Assembly: GCA_002084435.1 (NCBI GenBank)
Contig: NBLG01000028.1
Span: 1-8,048 of the forward strand
Reading direction: 5' to 3'
DNA: 8,048 bases
From: Tenericutes bacterium 4572_104
GTDB taxonomy: Bacteria; Bacillota_I; Bacilli_A; Izemoplasmatales; UBA5603
The notes beneath the pieces were generated by a model that saw nothing but the letters and a program-made list of their open reading frames with translations, had not been told where the DNA came from and searched no databases. Made by a program: the position numbers and the translations under genes. Of this stretch, positions 1-6,389 are shown piece by piece. How positions within the stretch are numbered: position 1 is the stretch's first letter; the number at the start of each line of letters is the position of its first letter.

Positions 1-875
1 TATTCTATTTCTTCCACCATAGGAATAGAATCCATTGCCCCTGGTCTAGAAACAGTTATAGAAGAAGCTTTTGATGCTCTTTCCATTGATTCTTTAACTT
101 CGTATCCAGAAATCCTAGATGCCAAATAATAACCGAGGAATGTATCTCCTGCAGCAGTTGTATCGACAGCTTTTGTTTTAGTTATAGCAACATGAACTCT
201 TTTTTCATTTCTACCATAATAAGCTCCTGCTTCACCAACAGTCATTACAATATCTGTATCTACATATTGTTTTGTCAAATGATCTAGAACCTCTTCAAAA
301 CTACCACTTATTCCAGCTAAACCTTCTGCTTCCAGTTCATTTACAATAAGGATGTCGACCATATCCAAGGGCCAAGAATTTATAGATTCATCAAATGGTG
401 CTGGATTAAGGCATATTTTCATCCCTTTTTCTCTAGCAGTTTGAATAATTTTAGGTACAAAATTAATTTCATTTTGAAGAACAAGATAATCACCATCTTC
501 AAAATGGGAAAAAATTTCAACAATCTCTTCTTCTTTTATACTCTGATTTCCCCCACCAAATAAAATGATGGAATTTTCTGCTTCAGGAGTTACTTGAATA
601 ATAGCTTGACCTGTGGAACCTTCGTATTTTTTAATAAGATCAGTTTTTACACTAAAAGACTTTAATTTGTCCATTAGCCAATTCCCATCTTCACCTATTT
701 TACCAGCATGCCAAACTTCAGCACCTGCTTTAGCTAAAGCAACAGATTGATTAGCACCCTTCCCTCCAGCAAACTGTTGGATTTTACTGCTAGAAATGGT
801 CTCTCCTGGACGAACAATATTTGGAACTGTATATACTATATCAATATTCATCGAACCGTAATTTAGTATTTTCAT
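1..875 (-). CDS. rbsK: Ribokinase (PfkB family), 3' end at or beyond the window edge
   Basis: ATP-dependent phosphorylation of D-ribose to ribose 5-phosphate in the cytoplasm. Translating the minus strand from the ATG at 875 gives 291 uninterrupted residues. The next codon begins TA at the window edge, so it is either a stop or Tyr. Family ribokinases are about 300 residues, so almost all of the protein is present. Visible PfkB features are the N-terminal sugar-binding NID (10-12), the glycine hinge GGKGAN (37-42), NELE matching the NxxE motif (179-182), and DTTAAGDTF (238-246) with the catalytic base Asp244 in the anion hole. The C-terminal SRPGAMDSIP (276-285) is also typical. AGGAG (886-890) lies 10 nt upstream of the ATG. 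The start overlaps the stop of the upstream LacI-type gene as ATGA, implying one transcript and coupled translation. A PfkB kinase for a related pentose is possible, but the rbs genes nearby favour ribose. Confidence 0.93.
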   Translation of the reverse strand, partial: MKILNYGSMNIDIVYTVPNIVRPGETISSSKIQQFAGGKGANQSVALAKAGAEVWHAGKIGEDGNWLMDKLKSFSVKTDLIKKYEGSTGQAIIQVTPEAENSIILFGGGNQSIKEEEIVEIFSHFEDGDYLVLQNEINFVPKIIQTAREKGMKICLNPAPFDESINSWPLDMVDILIVNELEAEGLAGISGSFEEVLDHLTKQYVDTDIVMTVGEAGAYYGRNEKRVHVAITKTKAVDTTAAGDTFLGYYLASRISGYEVKESMERASKASSITVSRPGAMDSIPMVEEIE

Positions 876-1897
876 AATTTGTTTTCTCCTATGCTTTCTC
901 TAATAATTAATTCTCTACCAATAAATATTTTCTCATAAGGCAACTTCTCTGAAGCCTGTAAACGACGATTAAGTAATTGGAATGCTCTCCGACCTATTCT
1001 TGTTTTAGAAACTTTTACAGATGATAATGGAGGGTCTGACAACAGACAAGAAGGAAGATCATCGAACCCTACAATAGAAATATCTTCAGGGATTCTTAAT
1101 CCTTTTCCTTTTAATGCTTTCATACAACCAAAAGAGATGATATCGCAGACACAAAAGAATGCCGTAGGTAGTTTACGCTCTTCCTTTAGCTGTTCCTTCA
1201 TATCTAAATAAGATTGTTCAAAAGTAGAGTCTACAACATATTCCCAACTTTTATTGGACTCCAATCCAAAGAATGATAATGCATCGTAAAAGCTTTTCTC
1301 TCTTAATCGAAAATTTCTAGTTTCAAAAATAGCTTTAACAAGCCCTATTTTTTTATGTCCTTGTTTTTTTAAAGCTGAAACTAAGGAAAAAACAGCGCCC
1401 TCATTATCCATATCAATAAAATCAAATGGAGAATAGGGATGACTAGCATCTACAAAAACAATAGGTACTCTTATATTATGAAACAAAGTAATATCATCAT
1501 AATTTAATTCAGTACCCAAAACGATAAGTCCACCTATAGAAGAATCTTTTAGATCTTGTACAATATGTTTTAGATTAAAACCATTATAATTCTTAATCTC
1601 CAGTCTAAATTCGTATTTTTTAGCTTCTTTTTCTATACCATCTATATAATCTGATATAAATATATTGTGATCACGATTCAGAACATGCCCGTGTTTTACT
1701 ATTTTTAAAAACCGGATCGTTCCTCCAGTATTACTTTGTTTTTTCTCTTTTAAAGTATCATATCCAAGAGATTCTGCTATTTTAAAAACTTTTTCTCTGG
1801 TTGTTTCACCTACTCCAGATTTATTATTAAGTACTAATGATACCGTAGCAGGAGAAACACCAGCTTTATCGGCAACATCTCTAATTGTTATTTTCAT
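872..1897 (-). CDS. LacI/GalR-family transcriptional regulator, probable ribose-locus repressor
   Basis: A 341-residue DNA-binding sugar-responsive repressor. The N-terminal helix-turn-helix is classical (residues 3-23, IRDVADKAGVSPATVSLVLN), followed by the third helix to about residue 46. The effector domain (about 60-341) resembles a periplasmic binding protein: VPIVFVD (144-150), DNEGAV (164-169), GHKKIGLV (180-187), IPEDISIVGFDDLP (269-282) and PPLSSV (289-294). The hinge (47-58) is rich in Lys/Glu and lacks the usual ARSL-like hinge helix that inserts into the operator minor groove. The start is secure because it sits at the normal distance before the HTH, but no Shine-Dalgarno precedes it. 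The gene is co-directional with and overlaps rbsK, and is divergent from the chemoreceptor gene. It likely controls the locus, and ribose or a derivative is the probable effector by context only. Too divergent to call rbsR by sequence alone. Confidence 0.93.
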   Translation of the reverse strand: MKITIRDVADKAGVSPATVSLVLNNKSGVGETTREKVFKIAESLGYDTLKEKKQSNTGGTIRFLKIVKHGHVLNRDHNIFISDYIDGIEKEAKKYEFRLEIKNYNGFNLKHIVQDLKDSSIGGLIVLGTELNYDDITLFHNIRVPIVFVDASHPYSPFDFIDMDNEGAVFSLVSALKKQGHKKIGLVKAIFETRNFRLREKSFYDALSFFGLESNKSWEYVVDSTFEQSYLDMKEQLKEERKLPTAFFCVCDIISFGCMKALKGKGLRIPEDISIVGFDDLPSCLLSDPPLSSVKVSKTRIGRRAFQLLNRRLQASEKLPYEKIFIGRELIIRESIGENKL

Positions 1898-1903
1898 ATA
1901 TTC

Positions 1904-1932
1904 ATATTACATTCTACATAAACAGATGTCAA
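1904..1932 (-). promoter_or_regulatory. Sigma70-type promoter for the regulator-rbsK operon, apparently leaderless
   Basis: On the minus strand, a perfect TTGACA (-35, 1927-1932) is followed after 17 bases by TAATAT (-10, 1904-1909, four of six consensus bases). Only six bases separate the -10 box from the ATG at 1897. Transcription would therefore begin at or within a base or two of the start codon, giving an mRNA with essentially no leader. This agrees with the absence of a ribosome binding site there. The promoter is inferred from sequence only. Confidence 0.55.
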
Positions 1933-1947
1933 GAAAATACTAAAACT

Positions 1948-1976
1948 TTACTAAACAAAATCACAGTATTTAGTAA
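1948..1976. promoter_or_regulatory. Candidate operator: TTACTAAA-N13-TTTAGTAA inverted repeat
   Basis: Perfect 8-bp inverted repeat with arms at 1948-1955 and 1969-1976, 13-base spacer. A third copy of the core TACTAAA lies at 1938-1944, exactly 11 bp (one helical turn) from the copy at 1949-1955. The repeat sits between the -35 box of the repressor promoter (1927-1932) and the weak -35 of the chemoreceptor gene (1985-1990), where a divergent-promoter operator would be expected. It is longer than the usual LacI-type operator and has no central CG. In DNA this A+T-rich such a repeat can arise by chance, so the call is tentative. Confidence 0.35.
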
Positions 1977-1984
1977 TAAAATAC

Positions 1985-2013
1985 TTGACTTATCTATAGC
2001 CAACGTCTAGTTT
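1985..2013 (+). promoter_or_regulatory. Weak candidate promoter for the chemoreceptor gene
   Basis: TTGACT (1985-1990, five of six -35 bases) is followed after 17 bases by TAGTTT (2008-2013, only three of six -10 bases). TAGAAT at 2022-2027 is a better -10 match but lacks a correctly spaced -35. No sigma28-type flagellar/chemotaxis promoter was found in this gap. The gene must be transcribed from somewhere in 1898-2081, but the exact site is unsure. Confidence 0.25.
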
Positions 2014-2019
2014 TATACA

Positions 2020-2047
2020 AATAGAATATTCTGCTAATTATTCTATT
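2020..2047. repeat. 9-bp perfect inverted repeat upstream of the chemoreceptor gene
   Basis: AATAGAATA (2020-2028) and TATTCTATT (2039-2047) are exact reverse complements separated by 10 bases. The left arm also overlaps the palindrome AGAATATTCT (2023-2032) and a TAGAAT box that could act as a -10. It could be an operator or a weak hairpin in the 5' leader. It ends 34 bases before the ATG at 2082. No G+C-rich stem and no T run follow, so it is not a terminator. Confidence 0.3.
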
Positions 2048-2081
2048 AATATAATTTTATTATTTATGAGAGAGGTTTTAT

Positions 2082-4253
2082 ATGATCGCTATGATGAGTT
2101 TTTTATTTTTATTATTTCTTATTATCATTTTTATATATGGTATAAAAACTAGAGCTGCAACACGTACAGCACTATCTGGAATGAATATTCTAATTAATGC
2201 ATTAGTTGATCTACGTGATGGAGATCTTGCTAGACAAATTTCTCAACTACCCCCTATTTCAAAGGTTCCATTTAATCCTCTTTTCAACAAATTAGCCAGT
2301 GACATCCAAATTGCTGCTGATGAATTTAATAATACAACATTAAAACCTTTAAAAAGCTTAAGCTATGTTGGTGCTGATTCATATATGGAAGGTCGGATAA
2401 GTGGCGAGAAAATGGCTCAACTAATCGACAAAAAAGGAGAAGTTGCAATAATTCAAATCAAATTCGATCAGATAGCTCTTGTATCTAGGCAAAAAGGATT
2501 TGAAAATATATGTTCTGAAAAATACCCTAAAATTAAGGTTGTTGAGGTTACTGAAACTTATGGAGATCTTGAAAAAACATATGCTTGCGTAAAAAATTGG
2601 ACAAAAAAATATCCTAATCTAAAAGGAATTTATATTGTTGAAGGAGCTACTCCAACAGCAGCAGCAAAAGCTATCAAAGAAGAACATAAGGATATTAAAA
2701 TTCTTGGTCATGATATCGGAGATGATATTGCACAATATATAAAAACAGGGTTTATACATGCATCATTTTCCCAGAATTTATATGCTCAAGGGTACAATCC
2801 TGTCATGCACCTGTACAACAATTTAAACTCACGGTGGACTCCGTCATCGGCTAGACAACTAGTCAAAATAGATACTATTACTCCTGATAATTATACCAAT
2901 TATTGGAATATTGGTAACGGATTAGTCGTTAACAAACAAATGCAAAATGATTTATCTAAACCAATAAGTGAATCTAACAAATCTTTTAAAATATTAGTAA
3001 TAGGAGATGAACGTTATCCTATTTATGACCAAATAAAAAAAGGTGTTTTCGATGTAAAAAAAGAGTTAGCAAAACAAAATACCACTGTGGACTGGATGGT
3101 GCCACAACAACATATGAAAAAAAATGCTCTTCTATTAAGCAGTGATAAACTTATAGCCTTTATCAAAGAAAATATTGCTAATGGTTATGATGCTCTTGCA
3201 CTTATGGTAACATATACAGAGCTAGTCCCATATTTAAACAGTTTAATCGATAGTGGGATACCCATATCATCCTTCAATAGTGAGCCTCTTACACTCCGGG
3301 GATTATTAACGGATTTAAGCCAAAGTACAAAACAAATTTTAAACTACAGCCAAAGTCTTGCTGACAGTTCTCGAGAAACAAATGAAGCTATGAATGAAAT
3401 ATCCAATACAATTATAGATATTTCTGGGGGAGCGGCAACTCAACATGAAAACGCAAATATGGGTTTAAATGCCGTAAAAACATTGAATAACTCCATACAA
3501 ACTGTAATAGAGGGTGTAAGTAATCAGACTCAATCAATAATCAAGTCGAAAAAAGCCAAATCATCTGTTAATGAATCTTTAGACAAAATGGCTTCACAAA
3601 TTTCTCACATCGATAATATTCAAACAAAAGTCGATCTATCAGTTGTCCAAACAAATAAAATGAAAGAGAGTTCCTTAGAAATTGTTAAAATTATAGGGAC
3701 TATTGATGATATAACCAGTAGAACAAACTTATTGGCTATGAATGCCTCAATTGAAGCTGCTCATGCTGGAATCCACGGGAAAGGGTTTAGTGTTGTGTCT
3801 AATGAAATTAGAAATCTTGCAAAACTCACAAAAACAGCAACAGACCATATCTCAAAAATGATTGGAGACTTCACTTCTTTAATAGACGAGACATCTTTGA
3901 CTATAAAAGAGAGTAAAACAGTAGTTGATTCTGAAATTTTTAATCTTCGTAATGCAATGAAGGAAATGAGTGAATTCACCGAAGTATATATGGATGAAAT
4001 TAATGTTGTATCAGAAATAATTGAAAAAACTTCCGACACATCTAATATTATGACCGAAAATTCTTCAGAAGTAGATAATTCTATAAATGAAATTGTTTTT
4101 ATTTCATCCCAAAATTCAGCAGCAACAGAAGAAATTAGTGCATCGACTATAGAAGTTTCTAGGCATACAGAATCTTTAGTAAATTTTGCGGATAAGTTGT
4201 CTACTATGGCATACTCTCTACAAGGGGCTATTTTACAATTTAAACTAGACTAA
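2082..4253 (+). CDS. Methyl-accepting chemotaxis protein with rearranged sugar-binding (PBP type 1) halves
   Basis: A 723-residue chemoreceptor. Order: one hydrophobic helix (4-21) followed by basic KTRAATR; a HAMP-like segment (about 22-82, with RDGDLARQI and FNPLFNKL); a region aligning with the second half of RbsB-type proteins (about 94-250: YVGADSYMEGR, RQKGF, YPKIKVVEV, LGHDIGDDI, QNLYAQGY); a region aligning with the first half (about 301-405: FKILVIGDERYPIYDQIKKG, GYDALAL, GIPISSFNSEP); then the coiled-coil signalling hairpin (about 410-716). The hairpin tip is RTNLLAMNASIEAAHAG (547-563) followed by GKGFSVVSNEIRNLA. A consensus methylation site surrounds Glu683-Glu684 (SAATEEISAS, 679-688). 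No second membrane helix is seen. It should relay sugar binding to CheA/CheW. GAGAGAGG (2068-2075), six bases before the ATG, supports the start. It sits between the regulator and rbsDACB, so ribose is the likely ligand, by inference. Confidence 0.92.
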   Translation: MIAMMSFLFLLFLIIIFIYGIKTRAATRTALSGMNILINALVDLRDGDLARQISQLPPISKVPFNPLFNKLASDIQIAADEFNNTTLKPLKSLSYVGADSYMEGRISGEKMAQLIDKKGEVAIIQIKFDQIALVSRQKGFENICSEKYPKIKVVEVTETYGDLEKTYACVKNWTKKYPNLKGIYIVEGATPTAAAKAIKEEHKDIKILGHDIGDDIAQYIKTGFIHASFSQNLYAQGYNPVMHLYNNLNSRWTPSSARQLVKIDTITPDNYTNYWNIGNGLVVNKQMQNDLSKPISESNKSFKILVIGDERYPIYDQIKKGVFDVKKELAKQNTTVDWMVPQQHMKKNALLLSSDKLIAFIKENIANGYDALALMVTYTELVPYLNSLIDSGIPISSFNSEPLTLRGLLTDLSQSTKQILNYSQSLADSSRETNEAMNEISNTIIDISGGAATQHENANMGLNAVKTLNNSIQTVIEGVSNQTQSIIKSKKAKSSVNESLDKMASQISHIDNIQTKVDLSVVQTNKMKESSLEIVKIIGTIDDITSRTNLLAMNASIEAAHAGIHGKGFSVVSNEIRNLAKLTKTATDHISKMIGDFTSLIDETSLTIKESKTVVDSEIFNLRNAMKEMSEFTEVYMDEINVVSEIIEKTSDTSNIMTENSSEVDNSINEIVFISSQNSAATEEISASTIEVSRHTESLVNFADKLSTMAYSLQGAILQFKLD

Positions 4254-4398
4254 ATCGTCCCTGTTAAAGCTACAGAATAAATAATTAAATGAATCTCAAT
4301 AACTCCAAAAAGGAAAAACTATACAAATAGGATTGTACACAACTTATTTATACTTAAATAAAATTCTAAACAATTCATAAAATTAAAGAAATTTTTTC

Positions 4399-4427
4399 TT
4401 GACAAAAGGTTAGAAAGGAACGATAGT
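4399..4427 (+). promoter_or_regulatory. Promoter for the rbsDACB operon
   Basis: Perfect TTGACA (4399-4404), 17-base spacer, then GATAGT (4422-4427, four of six -10 bases). Transcription would start near 4434, giving a leader of about 23 bases with AAAGG (4446-4450) six bases before the rbsD ATG. A short imperfect dyad, TAGTT (4424-4428) and AACTA (4441-4445), overlaps the -10 and start region. TTAACTAAA at 4439-4447 resembles the TTACTAAA arm of the divergent-region repeat with one extra base. A shared regulator is possible but unproven. The rest of the gap from 4254 shows no gene. Confidence 0.6.
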
Positions 4428-4456
4428 TTTAATAAACATTAACTAAAAGGTTTGCT

Positions 4457-4876
4457 ATGAAAAGAGGTATTTTACTAAACTCGAAGATTTCTTCAGTTAT
4501 TTCAACAATGGGTCACACAGATAGTTTGACTATAGGTGATGCTGGATTACCAATACCAGAATCAACAGAAAGAATAGATCTAGCTTTAAAAGCAGGGATT
4601 CCATCTTTTACAGATGTATTAACAACTGTTCTCGAAGAATTGTGTGTCGAAAGAGTTTTATTAGCACAAGAAATAAAAGAGATAAATCCAAAGGGATTTG
4701 CTGAAATTTCTAGAATATTAAAACAATACGAAGAAAAATCAGGTTTTAATATAAAAATAGAATTTACATCCCATGAAAATTTTAAAAAGGAAACTTCTTC
4801 ATCGAAAGCAGTTGTCCGAACAGGAGAGATAAAACCTTACGCCAATATTATCTTATATTCAGGAGTTGTATTTTAA
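4457..4876 (+). CDS. rbsD: D-ribose pyranase RbsD
   Basis: Cytoplasmic mutarotase that interconverts beta-pyranose and furanose forms of D-ribose, supplying the furanose that ribokinase uses. The protein has 139 residues, the same length as Escherichia coli RbsD as I remember it, and is colinear with it. Key residues are present: catalytic His20 in MGHTD (18-22), Asp28 in GDAGLPIP (27-34), His106 in TSHENF, and PYANIIL (127-133) with Tyr128 and Asn130. FucU is a related family, but the N-terminal SKISSVISTMGHTD and the rbs neighbours point to RbsD. First gene of the transport operon, preceded by AAAGG at a good distance. The AGGAG that probably serves rbsA lies inside its last codons, and its stop is one base before the rbsA ATG. 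Confidence 0.97.
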   Translation: MKRGILLNSKISSVISTMGHTDSLTIGDAGLPIPESTERIDLALKAGIPSFTDVLTTVLEELCVERVLLAQEIKEINPKGFAEISRILKQYEEKSGFNIKIEFTSHENFKKETSSSKAVVRTGEIKPYANIILYSGVVF

Positions 4877-4877
4877 A

Positions 4878-6389
4878 ATGAATGAGAAAAAACCAATCCT
4901 TAAGATGGAAAATATAACAAAAAGATTTCCTGGAGTAAAAGCTCTAGATTCTGTTCATTTAAATGTATTCAAAGGTGAAGTGATGGCACTTCTCGGTGAA
5001 AATGGAGCTGGTAAATCCACATTGATGAAAATCTTAAGTGGTGTTTATCAACATGAAACTGGTTCTATCATTATGAATGGGAACAAACTTAAAATTACTT
5101 CCCCAAAGAATGCTATGGATCTAGGAATTGCAATTATTCATCAAGAACTGAATCTTATTCCAGAGCTTACTGTTGGAGAAAATATTTTTTTAGGGAAAGA
5201 ACCTGTAAAGTCTATAAAAAAAATAAACTGGAACAAACTCTATAAAGATTCTGATGCACTCCTAACTCGATTGGGAACTTTAATAGATTCCAAAGCTCTA
5301 ACATCTTCATTAAGTATTGGAGATCAGCAAATGGTAGAGATTGCAAAAGCTCTCTCTTCTGATGCTGAAATTCTCATTCTTGATGAACCTACTGATGCAT
5401 TAACAGATAATGAAGCTGAGAATTTATTCAGAGTAATTCTTGAGTTAAAAAATAACGGCAAAGGACTAGTGTATATATCCCATAGACTTCCTGAGGTTTT
5501 TAAAATCTGTGACCGAGTGACAGTACTTAGAGACGGACAGTTTATTGGTGAGAAATTAGTAGCCGATATGAATGAAGATGGCATAATAGAAATGATGGTC
5601 GGTCGAAAATTAACCGATCAGATCCCCTTTAGTCCTCATAAATCAGGAGAGGTTCTTCTCGAAGTGAAAGATTTAAACAGTTCTGTCTGTAATAATGTAA
5701 ATTTCGAAATTAAAAAAGGGGAAATAGTAGGAGTCGCAGGTCTTATGGGAGCGGGAAGAACAGAAATGGCTCTCACTCTATATGGAATTTATCCTTCGAA
5801 TAGTGGACAAATAATTTTAGATGGTGAAGAAATTTATATAGAGAATCCCGCAAAAGCTATAAGCAATGGTATTGCTTATGTTTCAGAAGATAGAAAACAA
5901 CTAGGGTTATTCTTGGGATTAACAGTAAAAGACAATATAACTTTACCTGCTTTAAAAAAGTTTGAAAAATTGCTTTTTAAAACCGATGAAATAGAACGAA
6001 ATAACACCGTTGATGATTTCATAAATCAATTAACAATAAAAACACCTGATAGAGATCAACTAGTCGGAAATTTAAGTGGTGGAAACCAACAAAAAATATC
6101 TATAGCTCGGGGATTAATAACCAAACCTAAATTGCTAATACTAGACGAACCAACTAGAGGCGTTGATGTAGGAGCGAAAAAAGAAATCTATAAACTTATT
6201 AATAAATTTAAAGATGATGGCTTAGCAATTCTGATGATTTCATCGGAAATGCCTGAGTTATTAGGTATAAGTGACAGAATACTGGTTATGCATAAGAACA
6301 GTATTTCTGGAGAATTGTCTAGAGAAAAAGCTTCACAAGAAGCAATTATGAGAATGGCAGTAGGCCTTAAGGAGAAAATAAGTGAATAA
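4878..6389 (+). CDS. rbsA: Ribose ABC transporter ATP-binding protein RbsA
   Basis: Tandem-domain ATPase that powers ribose import, acting on the cytoplasmic face of the RbsC permease. From the ATG at 4878 it has 503 residues, matching the family length of about 500. The first nucleotide-binding domain has Walker A GENGAGKST (40-48), signature LSIGDQQ (145-151) and Walker B ILILDEP (165-171). The second has the degenerate P-loop GLMGAGRTE (288-296, Arg in place of the Walker Lys, usual for this family), signature LSGGNQQ (399-405) and LLILDEPTRGVDVG (419-432). The frame also opens at a TTG at 4866, but that codon abuts the AGGAG (4861-4865) with no spacing. The ATG at 4878 lies 12 bases from it and matches the usual N-terminus. 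The last codons overlap the rbsC GTG start. Confidence 0.96.
   Translation: MNEKKPILKMENITKRFPGVKALDSVHLNVFKGEVMALLGENGAGKSTLMKILSGVYQHETGSIIMNGNKLKITSPKNAMDLGIAIIHQELNLIPELTVGENIFLGKEPVKSIKKINWNKLYKDSDALLTRLGTLIDSKALTSSLSIGDQQMVEIAKALSSDAEILILDEPTDALTDNEAENLFRVILELKNNGKGLVYISHRLPEVFKICDRVTVLRDGQFIGEKLVADMNEDGIIEMMVGRKLTDQIPFSPHKSGEVLLEVKDLNSSVCNNVNFEIKKGEIVGVAGLMGAGRTEMALTLYGIYPSNSGQIILDGEEIYIENPAKAISNGIAYVSEDRKQLGLFLGLTVKDNITLPALKKFEKLLFKTDEIERNNTVDDFINQLTIKTPDRDQLVGNLSGGNQQKISIARGLITKPKLLILDEPTRGVDVGAKKEIYKLINKFKDDGLAILMISSEMPELLGISDRILVMHKNSISGELSREKASQEAIMRMAVGLKEKISE
6369..6374 (+). promoter_or_regulatory. Ribosome binding site that fixes the rbsC start
   Basis: AAGGAG lies inside the end of rbsA, seven bases before the GTG at 6382. 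The GTG overlaps the rbsA stop region by eight bases, a typical coupled start. This matters because the permease ORF readable further down (ATG 6471) has no ribosome binding site, so the native start of the gene is the GTG. Confidence 0.75.

Noticed and set aside
3761..4039. Minus-strand ORF of 92 codons inside the chemoreceptor gene
   Set aside because: It is a shadow of the coding frame with no ribosome binding site and no recognisable protein features. The other minus-strand ORFs within rbsA, rbsC and rbsB were dismissed for the same reason.
4344..4361. TTATTTA-tact-TAAATAA hairpin as a terminator of the chemoreceptor gene
   Set aside because: The stem contains only A-T pairs and no T run follows; it is expected by chance in this A+T-rich gap. 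No convincing terminator was found in 4254-4398.
4386..4400. AAGAAA-ttt-TTTCTT palindrome next to the rbsD -35 box
   Set aside because: It is a low-complexity A/T tract symmetric by composition; there is no independent sign that it is an operator.
4866..4877. TTG start for rbsA four codons upstream
   Set aside because: The TTG directly abuts the AGGAG with no spacing, and overlaps the rbsD end. The ATG at 4878 is normally placed and fits the family N-terminus.
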